NCBI RefSeq assembly: GCF_020329435.1
Contig: NZ_JAGKJK010000008.1
Coordinates: 62,001-126,000 of the forward strand
Source of the DNA: Bradyrhizobium hereditatis
Lineage (GTDB): Bacteria; Pseudomonadota; Alphaproteobacteria; Rhizobiales; Xanthobacteraceae
Reading direction: 5' to 3'
DNA length: 64,000 nt
The stretch's first letter is position 1. Each line of letters opens with the position of its first letter. Position numbers and translations under genes: made by a program. This document shows, piece after piece, positions 16,024 to 24,159 of this stretch. Under the pieces are notes generated by a model. It did not search any database and was not told the DNA's origin. It saw nothing but the letters and a program-made list of their open reading frames with translations.

Positions 16024-16653
16024 TTATCGATCGCGTGAAGAGGCGGTAGCTACTGCAGGGCGGCCGTCACCGAGCGAGACCCAGATATTCGGATCGCCCT
16101 GCGACTGACGCTTGACGAAGCGGTAACCGGTCTCGGTCCAGGCCAGGACGTTTTCGTTTTGGTTGTCGAGCACGAACTCGCCCTTGTCGCTCTTCACCGT
16201 CAGCACTGCATGGCCTTCGCCCTTCTTGTCGCGCACCACCGTGATCAGCAGCGCCTCGCGCGGCCACCCGGCGTCGATCAGCATCTTGCGCTTCAGAAGC
16301 ACATAGTCCTCGCAGTCACCGTACCCGTCCGTCGGCAACGACCACTTCTCGATCACGCCCCAATGATCCATGTCGGTGATCGGCTTGACGGTCTCGTTGA
16401 CCCACTTGTTGACTCGCAGCAGATCCCGCCACGCCGTCTGCGACATCACGATGTCGCGCGGCTGTGAAGCGCCACCGCGGCATTCGCTCGCGTTTTCGGC
16501 GCAGAATTCGACCCAGCCGATCGGCGCGCGCGCAGTCTCGCCCAGGCTTGCGTAGAGTACGTCGCCGGCTTTCGCCGAGACGCACATCGAAGCGCTTATT
16601 CCCAACAGGACAGCGGCGATCGCCAGTCCTTTCCCCTGTCCCCTGAACAACAT
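16024..16653 (-). CDS. transglutaminase-like cysteine peptidase (C93/BTLCP family)
   Basis: A 209-aa exported protein with a signal peptide (FRGQGKGLAIAAVLLGISAS, cleavage near AKA-G). The papain-like triad is visible: C114 in GYGDCEDY, H148 in GHAVL, D163 in VLDNQ. This matches the bacterial transglutaminase-like cysteine proteinases (Peptidase_C93). In some bacteria (LapG) family members release surface adhesins under c-di-GMP control. No LapD/LapA partner is in this window, so that role is only a possibility. ATG 16653 is chosen over a longer open frame because the signal peptide starts there. Confidence 0.88.
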   Translation of the reverse strand: MLFRGQGKGLAIAAVLLGISASMCVSAKAGDVLYASLGETARAPIGWVEFCAENASECRGGASQPRDIVMSQTAWRDLLRVNKWVNETVKPITDMDHWGVIEKWSLPTDGYGDCEDYVLLKRKMLIDAGWPREALLITVVRDKKGEGHAVLTVKSDKGEFVLDNQNENVLAWTETGYRFVKRQSQGDPNIWVSLGDGRPAVATASSRDR

Positions 16654-16754
16654 CGTGGCCCCCGTTTCTTGTTGGGACCACGTTTCGCACAAAGGATTTG
16701 CGCTGCCGCTAAGTCAGGCAAGTACATTTGACGCGAATACTAGTAAAGCTCGCG

Positions 16755-16786
16755 GCGAATTCGATCTTTACTTGAATCGAATTCGC
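16755..16786. promoter_or_regulatory. perfect inverted repeat in an AT-rich gap
   Basis: GCGAATTCGAT (16755-16765) and ATCGAATTCGC (16776-16786) form an 11-bp perfect inverted repeat with a 10-nt spacer. It lies within the most AT-rich 120 bp of this part of the window, about 100 bp upstream of the C93 peptidase start. It could be an operator or an RNA stem. Confidence 0.4.
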
Positions 16787-16910
16787 ATAAAGTTTGAAAC
16801 AACTGCAATTGATTCAAATTTATCTATTAACGCGTGCAGCCCTGGAACAGCAGGAGATGGCGTCGAAAGCGCGGGCCGCGTTAACCGCATTCGGCCGGTG
16901 CCGGACAGCG

Positions 16911-16942
16911 AAAAGGCGGTATCCTGCAACGCGGATACCGCC
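16911..16942 (-). terminator. intrinsic terminator of the PilZ gene
   Basis: GGCGGTATCC (16915-16924) / GGATACCGCC (16933-16942) is a perfect 10-bp stem with an 8-nt loop. On the minus strand it is followed by TTTTCGC. It lies 42 bp beyond the stop of the PilZ gene. Confidence 0.75.
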
Positions 16943-16983
16943 TCTTGAGGCTGAAAAATAAGGAATTTTTGCCGGCTGGCGCT

Positions 16984-17610
16984 TTACCGCGCGGTAACTG
17001 CTTCTTCGAGCGTCTCGGCAATCTGCTCGTGGACGAACTCGAGCGCAAAACCTTCCTCGAGGTTTCGCACCACGCGAGCCTGCACTTTCCCGAGCATGAC
17101 CAGCGATTTCAGGGGCGGGCGGTTCTCCGCGGCGATCGCGGCGCCCGACAGCGACAGATCGATGATGCGGCAGGTCATCTTGCTGCCGTCCTCAAGCGTG
17201 AGCAGCGCAATCGGGTTGCGCGGCACGATACGGTCGTGGCGGCGGTCTTCCGGCAGGTTGAGGATATCGCGGTTGGCGAGCCAGGTGAGCTGGGCGGCGA
17301 GCTTGTCGCGCTTGCGCGCGGTGGCGCCGACGGTCATGGCAAAGCCGTTGTCGATGATGCGGGTGATCTTGCCCTCGACGCGGCCGATATGGTCGAGATA
17401 GGCGATCACGCGGTCGCCGACATTGCCGATGCCGGGCGCCAGCAGCGCGAGGCCACCCGGCGACATGTTAATAATCTGGCAAGGAAATTCGCGGCGATCC
17501 GGCAGCATGTAGCGGCCGAGCAGGTGGACCTTGACGCGTTGGAAGCGCCGTCGCTCCTCAGCGGACGGGACAGTGACTGTTTTCTTCTGCGCAAACGACA
17601 TCTTCGCCAC
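16984..17610 (-). CDS. tandem PilZ-domain protein
   Basis: A 208-aa cytoplasmic protein with two PilZ modules. The first has RRRFQRVKV (R-x3-R) and NMSPGG (N-x-S-x2-G) near residues 20-55; the second has RRHDRIVPR and DLSLSG near 122-160. PilZ domains bind cyclic di-GMP through these motifs. In this protein the Asp of the first D/N-x-S-x2-G is Asn. Likely role: c-di-GMP-dependent control of motility or surface polysaccharide. Start GTG 17610 or ATG 17601 (three codons apart). Confidence 0.88.
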   Translation of the reverse strand: MAKMSFAQKKTVTVPSAEERRRFQRVKVHLLGRYMLPDRREFPCQIINMSPGGLALLAPGIGNVGDRVIAYLDHIGRVEGKITRIIDNGFAMTVGATARKRDKLAAQLTWLANRDILNLPEDRRHDRIVPRNPIALLTLEDGSKMTCRIIDLSLSGAAIAAENRPPLKSLVMLGKVQARVVRNLEEGFALEFVHEQIAETLEEAVTAR

Positions 17611-17967
17611 CAGACAGCCGGTCTTTCGGCGTCAGGAAGACCCTAAGGCCGACAGGGTTAACGATGTGTTAGCGGCGGTTGCGGGAAACGCTCAAGAATT
17701 CGAAGCGGACAATTTGGCGCCACTCTGGTGCAGTCGGCACACATGCCAAGCGCCGCTCGGATCGTGCTAGCGCATTGATGTACGGCGGACGGTGCATCGT
17801 GCACCAAGGGCGCAATCTCAGACGTCACTCACGTTCGAGGCCAAGTATTTGTAGGGAAGCCGATTTCAGGTCTGCGAGAGACGATTGTTCTTCGCTGCGT
17901 TGTTTCGGTACCCTTGGGGTGGCGCCCGATCGGGCCGACCCGATACAGCAAGAAGAGGGAGAAGCGG
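17611..17967. other. divergent intergenic region (PilZ / enoyl-CoA hydratase)
   Basis: These 357 bp contain the promoter regions of the two divergent genes. A GTTAAC-containing stretch occurs at about 17656-17672. No convincing small gene or repeat was seen. Confidence 0.5.
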
Positions 17968-18741
17968 ATGCCGGGAGTAAAGCGCGAGCGAGACGGCAAT
18001 GTCGGCGTTCTGACATTGGACGAGCCGGCGAGCCTGAATGCAATGACGCCCGACCTCTTGGGTGACCTTGCCAGGGCGATTGCCGAGATGACCGGCGATC
18101 CGCAAGTTAGGGCGCTGGTGCTGACCGGCGCAGGCCGAGGCTTCTGCTCGGGCCAGAATCTGAAGGCCGCGCAGGTCCTCGGCGACGACATCGCCGCCGG
18201 CGTGATGAAGTATTACTGGCCGACGTTCAAGGCGATGCGCGAGTGCCGCGTGCCGATCGTGGTCGCCGTCAACGGCGTGGCGGCGGGTGGAGGGTTCAGC
18301 CTTGCCATGGCCGGCGACATGATCGTCGCCGCGCGTTCGGCGCGCTTCATCCAGGTGTTCAGCCGCATCGCGCTGGTCCCCGATCTCGGTTCGACCTGGC
18401 TGTTGCCGCGCCTTATCGGCCGGCAGCGCGCGCTCGAACTGATGATGACCAACGAGCCGCTCTCGGCCGATCAGGCGAAAGAGTGGGGATTGGTCCGCGA
18501 GGTGTTCGATGATGCCGAGCTTCATGGCGGCGCGCTCGAGCTGGCGCGCAGGCTCGCTGATGGCCCGACGCGCGCCCTCGTCGCGACGCGCCGCCTGATC
18601 GACGAGAGCGAACACGCCAGCTATGCTGATCAGTTCCGCCGCGAGATCGAAATCCAGGCGGACATCCGCCAGAGCGCCGATGCGCTGGAAGGGCGCAATG
18701 CTTTCCTCGAGAAGCGTGCGGCGGTATTCACCGGGCGCTGA
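17968..18741 (+). CDS. enoyl-CoA hydratase/isomerase family protein
   Basis: A 257-aa crotonase-fold enzyme. Oxyanion-hole loops: GAGRGFCSGQNLK (about 52-64) and NGVAAGGGFSLAMAGD (about 98-113). The sequence PDLGSTWLLPRLIG carries an Asp at the position used by isomerase-type members such as PaaG, rather than the two Glu of classical hydratases. It could therefore be an isomerase of ring-opened aromatic or unsaturated acyl-CoA. AGGGAGAAGCGG directly before ATG 17968 supports the start. No pathway partners are nearby. Confidence 0.85.
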   Translation: MPGVKRERDGNVGVLTLDEPASLNAMTPDLLGDLARAIAEMTGDPQVRALVLTGAGRGFCSGQNLKAAQVLGDDIAAGVMKYYWPTFKAMRECRVPIVVAVNGVAAGGGFSLAMAGDMIVAARSARFIQVFSRIALVPDLGSTWLLPRLIGRQRALELMMTNEPLSADQAKEWGLVREVFDDAELHGGALELARRLADGPTRALVATRRLIDESEHASYADQFRREIEIQADIRQSADALEGRNAFLEKRAAVFTGR

Positions 18742-18840
18742 GAACGTAGCCAAGACCAAGTTGCTGCCACGCTAGGCCCTGTACAGGTGCAACTTTTAAT
18801 TCGGCCGGATGGCTGTTCAGTGTGCTAGACACAAGGCTCC

Positions 18841-19428
18841 ATGTCCAAATGGCTTAAACCATTTCTGTTTGGAATTTGGGGTCTTCTGCTGATCCCACTG
18901 ATCGCGCCTATCCTCAAAAAGTGGTTGGAGGAAAACGTCTTCTCCGATCCCAGCGATATGGCCACGACGGCCTTTCGTAACGCTGTGGCCACGACCGCTT
19001 CTGAAAACCTTCTCGCGCTGGGCCAACAGCGTTGGTTTAAATTTGCGTTGGTCTTTTGCACTGGAATCGTACTTGGCGCCTCGTTGGAATGGTTAAGCCG
19101 GAAGTCAGAGGAGAGAAAAGCTTCCGAGCTCCGGAGCCTCGGCTCTAAATTTCGCAGCCTTGCAGAAAGTCTCAAAATTCGGAGCGCGTCGTCAGGATGG
19201 CCGGACAACGTGGTTGATCTTAAACCTGCAATCATGTCTGCATTTGGCTCCGCCGGGAAGTTTCATCTGTGGGTCCCGGATGAGCACGTGTACCATTTGC
19301 CGGACGCATCATTCCTTTGTGAATATTTCAGATGTGTCGGTAAGCTTCTAGAGGATGGACAATTTGACAAGGCTAACAGGGAGGCGCTCTCCTGGAAGCC
19401 ATTTCTCGATAATGTGACGCGGTCCTGA
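18841..19428 (+). CDS. two-helix membrane protein, unknown function
   Basis: A 195-aa protein. The first helix is FLFGIWGLLLIPLIAPILKK (about 8-27) and the second FALVFCTGIVLGASLEWLS (about 68-86). The cytoplasmic C-terminal domain (about 90-195) includes FHLWVPDEHVYHLPDASF and a Trp/Leu-rich end. Its base composition is clearly more AT-rich than the neighbours, and no family is recognised, so it may be recently acquired. It ends 12 bp before the end of the convergent ABC operon. ATG 18841 has no strong SD. Confidence 0.55.
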   Translation: MSKWLKPFLFGIWGLLLIPLIAPILKKWLEENVFSDPSDMATTAFRNAVATTASENLLALGQQRWFKFALVFCTGIVLGASLEWLSRKSEERKASELRSLGSKFRSLAESLKIRSASSGWPDNVVDLKPAIMSAFGSAGKFHLWVPDEHVYHLPDASFLCEYFRCVGKLLEDGQFDKANREALSWKPFLDNVTRS

Positions 19429-19440
19429 GTTTCTGCAGGT

Positions 19441-20169
19441 TCAGCCAACCTGGCCCACGAACTGCTGCAGTTCCGGAGTGCGCGGGGCGGCGAACACTTC
19501 CTTCGGAACACCTTCCTCATGCACCTTGCCGTGATGCATGAAGACGAGCTTGGTACCGACGTCGCGGGCGAAGCGCATTTCATGCGTGACGAGAATGAGC
19601 GTCATGCCCTCGCGCGCCAATTGTTCGACGACGCGCAAGACTTCATTGACCAGCTCGGGGTCGAGCGCGGAGGTGATCTCATCGCACAGCAACACCTTCG
19701 GCCGCATCGCCAAGGATCGCGCGATGGCGACGCGCTGCTGCTGGCCGCCGGAGAGCTCGCTCGGATAGGCGTCCATCTTTTCCGATAGGCCGACCTTGGC
19801 CAGTACCTCGGCAGCGATGGCGCGGGCTTCCGCCTTCGACACCTTGTTGACCACGGTTGGCGCCAGCATGACGTTCTCGGCCGCCGTCAGATGTGGAAAC
19901 AGGTTGAACTGCTGGAACACCATGCCGACATGACGGCGCAGCTCGCGCAGATTGGTAGTGGCGCCGCCGACCTCGATCCCATCGGCGACGATACTGCCGG
20001 ACTGATAGGTCTCAAGCCCGTTGATGCAGCGAAGCAGGGTGCTCTTGCCCGAGCCGGAGCGGCCGATGATCGCGACGACGTCACCCTTGGCGATATCGAG
20101 CGATACGCCTTTCAGCACCTCGTTCTGGCCAAAACTCTTCCTGACGTCACGAATGCTAACGAGCGACAT
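19441..20169 (-). CDS. polar amino-acid ABC transporter, ATP-binding protein
   Basis: A 242-aa ATPase of the GlnQ/HisP type. Walker A is GRSGSGKST, the signature is LSGGQQQR, Walker B is VLLCDEITSALDP, and the switch His lies in LVTHEMRFA. It energises the two permeases encoded just upstream and is the last gene of the operon 22268-to-19441. Its ATG overlaps the end of the preceding permease gene by 14 nt. The exact substrate cannot be inferred from this subunit. Confidence 0.95.
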   Translation of the reverse strand: MSLVSIRDVRKSFGQNEVLKGVSLDIAKGDVVAIIGRSGSGKSTLLRCINGLETYQSGSIVADGIEVGGATTNLRELRRHVGMVFQQFNLFPHLTAAENVMLAPTVVNKVSKAEARAIAAEVLAKVGLSEKMDAYPSELSGGQQQRVAIARSLAMRPKVLLCDEITSALDPELVNEVLRVVEQLAREGMTLILVTHEMRFARDVGTKLVFMHHGKVHEEGVPKEVFAAPRTPELQQFVGQVG

Positions 20170-20806
20170 TGAGGCGGCCTTCGATTTTCTTCGCCCACCA
20201 AGACAGCGGGAAACACAGGCAGAAATAGATCAGGGCGACTAGCGAGTAGACCAGGAACGGCCGGAAGGTCGCGTTGTTGAGCATGGTGCCGGCCTTGGTC
20301 AGTTCGACAAAGCCGATGATGGAGGCGAGCGCGGTGCCCTTGATGACCTGCACCGAAAAACCCACCGTCGGGGCGACCGCGATGCGCGAGGCCTGTGGCA
20401 GGATGACGTAGCGCATCTGCTCGATATAGCTGAGCGCAAGGCTCGATGAGGCCTCCCACTGGCCCTTGGGGATAGATTCAACACAGCCGCGCCAGATCTC
20501 GGTCAGGAACGCGCTGGTCCAGAATGTCAGCGCCAGCGTCGCCGCAGCCCACGGCGAAACCTCTACGCCGAACAGTGCAATGCCAAAGAAGAACAGGAAC
20601 AGCTGCATCAGAAGCGGCGTGCCCTGGAAGAATTCGATGTAGATCTTGGTGAACCATTCCAGTGGTGCGATCCGCGAGGTGCGCATGAAGAGCAGGACCA
20701 GCCCGACGATGCCGCCACAGAAAAACGCGATCAGCGACAGCACGATCGTCCACTGCGTGGCGACCAGGAGGTTCGACAATATGTCCCAGAAGCTGAACTG
20801 CAGCAC
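20156..20806 (-). CDS. polar amino-acid ABC transporter, permease 2
   Basis: A 216-aa inner-membrane protein of the HisM/GlnP family with about five helices. The EAA loop (EASSSLALSYIEQMRYVILPQA) contacts the ATPase. GTG 20806 is preceded by GAGGTG and starts 3 nt after the TGA of the first permease, so translation is coupled. It presumably forms a heterodimer with permease 1. Confidence 0.93.
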   Translation of the reverse strand: MLQFSFWDILSNLLVATQWTIVLSLIAFFCGGIVGLVLLFMRTSRIAPLEWFTKIYIEFFQGTPLLMQLFLFFFGIALFGVEVSPWAAATLALTFWTSAFLTEIWRGCVESIPKGQWEASSSLALSYIEQMRYVILPQASRIAVAPTVGFSVQVIKGTALASIIGFVELTKAGTMLNNATFRPFLVYSLVALIYFCLCFPLSWWAKKIEGRLNVAR

Positions 20807-20809
20807 GGT

Positions 20810-21472
20810 TCACCTCGCCTTGAAGATGACGCGGCCGAGCGCGCGCAGGGCCGAGCGCGTCAGCATCGCCAGCACGAGGTAGGCCAGCGCGACGAACAGA
20901 TAGACCTCGAAGTTGCGGAAGTTTCGCGAGGCGATGTAGTTCGCGGCATAGGTGAGGTCTTCGGCCGAGATCTGGGACACCACTGCGGAGCCTAGCATCA
21001 CGATGATGATTTGCGACGACAGCGCCGGATAGATTTTCCGGAACGCCTGGTTGAGCACGATGTGTCGCAGCACCTCCCATTTGGTCATGGCGAGGCTGAG
21101 GCCGGCTTCGATGTGTCCTTTCGGAACCGCTTCGATACCGGCGCGGATGATCTCGGTCGAGTAGGCGCCGAGATTGATCACCATGGCGAGGAAAGCCGCA
21201 GTGGTTTCGCTGAGCTTTAGCCCCAGCGCCGGCAGGCCGAAGAAGATGAAGAACAGCTGCACGATGAACGGCGTGTTACGGATCAGTTCGACATAGACGG
21301 CAACGATACGGCCGAGCCAAGTCGGACCGAAGGTCCGTGCCGCCGCACCCGCGGTGCCGACGGCAACGCCGGCAACGGTCGACACGATCGTCAGCACGAT
21401 CGTGAAGACCAGCCCGTAGAGAAGCACGTTCCAGTAAGGAAGCAGCTCGGCGAATTGCAGCTTGTAGGACAC
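20810..21472 (-). CDS. polar amino-acid ABC transporter, permease 1
   Basis: A 220-aa HisQ/GlnP-type permease with the TIGR01726-like N-terminal segment (LPYWNVLLYGLVFTIVLTIV), the RNTPFIVQLFFIFFGLP motif, and an EAA loop (EAGLSLAMTKWEVLRHIVL). It lies 19 bp downstream of the binding-protein gene. Operon order binding protein, permease, permease, ATPase is standard. Confidence 0.93.
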   Translation of the reverse strand: MSYKLQFAELLPYWNVLLYGLVFTIVLTIVSTVAGVAVGTAGAAARTFGPTWLGRIVAVYVELIRNTPFIVQLFFIFFGLPALGLKLSETTAAFLAMVINLGAYSTEIIRAGIEAVPKGHIEAGLSLAMTKWEVLRHIVLNQAFRKIYPALSSQIIIVMLGSAVVSQISAEDLTYAANYIASRNFRNFEVYLFVALAYLVLAMLTRSALRALGRVIFKAR

Positions 21473-21491
21473 TGCGCGCCCCGGCCTTGCG

Positions 21492-22268
21492 TCAGAAGCC
21501 GGGCGGCAGCGGCGCCTTCAGCCATTTCTCCGACAATTTGCCGATCTCGCCCGAGGCCTTGGCTTTGGTGATGATCTCGTTGACCTTGGCGAGCAGCGCC
21601 GGTTCGTTCTTGTTGAGCCCGACATAGCAGGGGCTGTCCTTGATCACGAATTTCAGTGTCGGCGCGCGGGCAGGGACCTTTTCGGCAATAGCGGCGGCGA
21701 CCGTGTTGCCGGTTGCGATCAGGTCGACCTGGCCGGACACGAAGGCAGCGATGGTCGCATTGTTGTCCTCAAAGCGCTTGACGGTGGCGTCCGGCGCCAT
21801 GGCGGTCAAGGCCTGTTCCTCGATCGCACCGCGGGTCGCGCCGATGGTCTTGCCCTTGAGATCGGCGGCGCTCGCGACCGCGATCGCCTTGGTGCCGAAC
21901 ACGCCGGAGAAGAACGGCGCATAGGCGATCGAGAAGTCGATGACCTTTTCGCGCTCCTCATTCTTGCCGAGGCTGGAGATGACGAGGTCGGCCTTGTTGG
22001 TCTGCAGGTAAGGAATGCGGTTGGCGCTGGTCACCGGGATGATCTCGGTCTTCACCCCGAGTTCCTTGCCGATCAGATTGGCCATGTCGATGTCGTAGCC
22101 CTGCGGCTTGAGATCGAGCCCGGCCGAGCCAAACGGTGCAAAATCCTGCGGCACCGCGATCTTGATCACCTTCGACTTCATGATGTTGTCGAGGGCGTCG
22201 GCATGGGCCTGCGTTGCCACCGCGGCAGTGGCAAGTGCAGCGGCAAGCATCAATCTCTTAAGCAGCAT
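21492..22268 (-). CDS. polar amino-acid ABC transporter, periplasmic binding protein
   Basis: A 258-aa family-3 solute-binding protein. The signal peptide MLLKRLMLAAALATAAVATQ ends near AHA. The mature domain opens with SKVIKIAVPQDFAPFG and includes GYDIDMANLIGKELG (family signature) and RIPYLQTNKADLVISSLG. GGAGATCTTTGT before ATG 22268 selects the start over a longer open frame. It captures a polar amino acid in the periplasm for the permeases encoded downstream. Confidence 0.93.
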   Translation of the reverse strand: MLLKRLMLAAALATAAVATQAHADALDNIMKSKVIKIAVPQDFAPFGSAGLDLKPQGYDIDMANLIGKELGVKTEIIPVTSANRIPYLQTNKADLVISSLGKNEEREKVIDFSIAYAPFFSGVFGTKAIAVASAADLKGKTIGATRGAIEEQALTAMAPDATVKRFEDNNATIAAFVSGQVDLIATGNTVAAAIAEKVPARAPTLKFVIKDSPCYVGLNKNEPALLAKVNEIITKAKASGEIGKLSEKWLKAPLPPGF

Positions 22269-22492
22269 ACAAAGATCTCCGAGGTTACGGCGAATACGCG
22301 CATCCGAGATTTCTCTCGGTGCGTCGTTCGGCGATGTGGCCCGGCTCCACGTCGTGATTGGACCCTGCCTGACGCCTCGCATTTAGGCAATGCTTGGAGA
22401 TGCTTTTTTTGAAGGCTTTTGTGGGACGTTTTCGAGCACGCTCACGCGACCATGCATTGTCTGGCAGCGCTTGATACCTCGGCGGTTGGTAA

Positions 22493-23047
22493 TTACCGCA
22501 GGCCTTCATACACCATGAAGCCGCGCGCGATCGCGAGCTTGCGTAAGGTGCGCGGAACGAATTTTTGCGGCCGGTGCAGATAGCGCCACGAGGTCACCTT
22601 GAAATCCCGGATCGTGCCGAGATTGTCTTCGAACGGCGCCAGCAATCCGGTCAGGCTGATCGGCGCATGGGCCCGGTTGTTGAAAGGCAGCAGCAGCAGC
22701 TCCAGATGCACCGTCGTGCCGTCCTCCGAGGCCGCGGTGATGCCGGCAATCGCCGGCAGCATTTCTTCCGCGACGTAGGTGACGATGTCCTCGATCTCGC
22801 GACGGCTGTCCGGGGTGAACAGCGCCGAGAAGCTGGTATCCTTGAGGTCGCGGCCGAGCAGGGCGCAGACCCGCGTCCCGGCAACGCGAAACGGGTAACC
22901 GGCGTTGTTGTCGTAGGATAGCACGAAGATGTCGCCGAGCAGTTCGCGCACCGCGCCGGGTTCGATCTCGCCGCGGTCCGGCGCCCGCGCATCGCCGCGC
23001 TTCGCGTCCCAATAGGCGAAGAACTCGCGACTCGATGGGTGTTTCAT
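22493..23047 (-). CDS. PAS_5-domain protein (PF07310-like)
   Basis: A 184-aa soluble protein: REFFAYWDAKRGDARAPDR, RELLGDIFVLSYDNNAGYPF, RVAGTRVCALLGRDLKDTSF and LLLPFNNRAHAPISLTGLLA. This matches the small PAS_5/DUF1457 family of alphaproteobacteria, where the domain stands alone. Its role is unknown; in Caulobacter relatives such proteins localise to the cell pole or act in cell-cycle control. ATG 23047 follows GAGGACTTGAC. Upstream in-frame sequence looks non-coding. Confidence 0.82.
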   Translation of the reverse strand: MKHPSSREFFAYWDAKRGDARAPDRGEIEPGAVRELLGDIFVLSYDNNAGYPFRVAGTRVCALLGRDLKDTSFSALFTPDSRREIEDIVTYVAEEMLPAIAGITAASEDGTTVHLELLLLPFNNRAHAPISLTGLLAPFEDNLGTIRDFKVTSWRYLHRPQKFVPRTLRKLAIARGFMVYEGLR

Positions 23048-23189
23048 GTCAAGTCCTCGCCCCCGGGGTTGCTTCCGGCGAGACAGATCTGTCCCGCTTT
23101 TGCGCAACACACGTTCCCTCGCGTGTTGTGCAGGACGGGCTTTGCAGCGTCCATGCCGTTGACGCGATTTGGCCGCGGAGAGCACGGCT

Positions 23190-23218
23190 TTGCGTTGTTA
23201 ACGTTAAATTAACTATGA
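23190..23218 (+). promoter_or_regulatory. candidate promoter of an orphan transcript
   Basis: TTGCGT (23190-23195) and CTATGA (23213-23218) are spaced by 17 bp, in an AT-rich patch containing GTTAAC. This is the only promoter-like pair seen upstream of the plus-strand terminator at 23391-23424. Confidence 0.4.
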
Positions 23219-23224
23219 GGTTGG

Positions 23225-23424
23225 CGAACGCAGGGCGCTGGGCCTAGGGTGGAACGCATCAGACGGCGCCGGCTTATCTGAAAGATACTCCGCGCAGTTG
23301 ATACACAGTGGCGTCAAACAGTTTGGTCATCGCGCGGGGAGGGGCGGGGATGTGATCCTCAGCTCCGGGGCGCGAGAAGATCAGCAGGACAAGGGAGGAT
23401 GTTCTCAGCATCCTCCCTTTTTCG
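23225..23424 (+). ncRNA. candidate small RNA
   Basis: Inferred from a promoter-like pair about 7 nt upstream and a strong terminator at the end, with no open frame of note between. The body contains GGGGAGGGGCGGGGATGTGA (23336-23355), similar to a G-rich segment at 15976-15995. No known RNA family was recognised. Length would be about 200 nt. Confidence 0.35.
23391..23424 (+). terminator. orphan intrinsic terminator
   Basis: AAGGGAGGATG (23391-23401) / CATCCTCCCTT (23409-23419) is a perfect 11-bp stem with a 7-nt loop, followed by TTTTCGTTTGTTTG on the plus strand. The nearest upstream protein gene (PAS_5) is divergent, so no gene explains it. Confidence 0.8.
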
Positions 23425-23450
23425 TTTGTTTGTTCTCTTGGCTGGGTATC

Positions 23451-23569
23451 GTGCCCCGGACGCGGCGCAGCGCGTTAGCGGTGTGACGCTGAGCCGGGGC
23501 CCAAACTGCCCGCATGGTAGGTCCCGGCTCTGCGTCGCATCACTTCGTGCTGCGCCGCGTCCGGGACAC
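23451..23569. repeat. BIME-like palindromic repeat, unit A
   Basis: GTGCCCCGGACGCGGCGCAG near the left end is matched by the inverted CTGCGCCGCGTCCGGGACAC at the right end. Inner arms (GCCGGGGCCCA / GGTCCCGGCTC) also pair. The same two half-units recur in swapped order at 23936-24047. Confidence 0.8.
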
Positions 23570-23576
23570 GAGCGCT

Positions 23577-23878
23577 TCAAGAGTTCAGCCTGTTCGTCAA
23601 ATCATCCCAATTCGGATTGAATTCCTCGATGAGCTTGATCTTCCAAGCACTTCGCCATCGCTTCATCGAGTGTTCCCTCGCGCGCGCTTCGAGAATGGAG
23701 TCGAACGCCTCGAATAAACGAGCAGATCGACGCCGTACTTTCGAGTGAATCCGGGGACGAGCTTGCCTTTGTGCTCCATCATCCGCCGCGCGAGATTGTT
23801 TGTGACGCCGACGTAGAGCGTCCCATTCCGCTTGCTTGCAAGGATGTAGAGGAAGAAGGGGCCGTCCATCTTTATCAA
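23577..23878 (-). pseudogene. GIY-YIG endonuclease (UPF0213/YhbQ-like), frameshifted
   Basis: The frame from ATG 23878 (or the ATG at 23869) reads FFLYILASKRNGTLYVGVTN then EHKGKLVPGFTRKYGVDLLVY: the GIY-YIG core with YIL...YVGVT and Arg in LARRM. It then hits a -1 slip near 23712. Adding one T there (TTT for TT) restores VYFEAFDSILEARAREHSMK, RWRSAWKIKLIEEFNPNWDD and a stop at 23577, a full-length single-domain GIY-YIG protein of about 100 aa. It is either a recent pseudogene or a base-call error. It sits between two palindromic repeat units. Confidence 0.8.
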
Positions 23879-23935
23879 TTCCTACCAGTTGGGTTGAGAA
23901 GGTATGTCGGAACTATCTGACGTTGCCAAGGGCTT

Positions 23936-24047
23936 GGGTCCCGGCTCTGCGTCGCGTCACTGCGTGCCGCGCCGCGTCCGGGACACGAATCTGCGTGCCC
24001 TGGACGCGGCGCAGCGCGTTAGCGGTGCGACGCAGAGCCGGGGCCCA
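23936..24047. repeat. BIME-like palindromic repeat, unit B
   Basis: It contains GGGTCCCGGCTCTGCGTCGC and CGCGCCGCGTCCGGGACACG, then GTGCCCTGGACGCGGCGCAG and GACGCAGAGCCGGGGCCCA. These are the same half-units as at 23451-23569, arranged in the opposite order, on the other side of the GIY-YIG gene. Confidence 0.8.
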
Positions 24048-24159
24048 TGCACTTGATTCGTCGCAGCCCCAAATTCCCGATTGTGCACTTGCACAGGGCA
24101 GGCAAAGCCGCCTATCTGGACCGATACCCGCGAAGCAGCCAGCTAAGGTCCTGGACCCC

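Larger units (their letters stand above)
23048..23576. other. gene-free interval with an orphan transcription unit and a palindromic repeat
   Basis: No protein gene was found here. It holds a promoter-like pair (23190-23218), an intrinsic plus-strand terminator (23391-23424) and a BIME-like palindromic unit (23451-23569). The first two suggest a small RNA of about 200 nt. Confidence 0.6.

Noticed and set aside
16945..17646. A 233-codon plus-strand frame opposite the PilZ gene
   Set aside because: The minus-strand frame has two clear PilZ motifs and its own terminator; the plus-strand product has no recognisable features.
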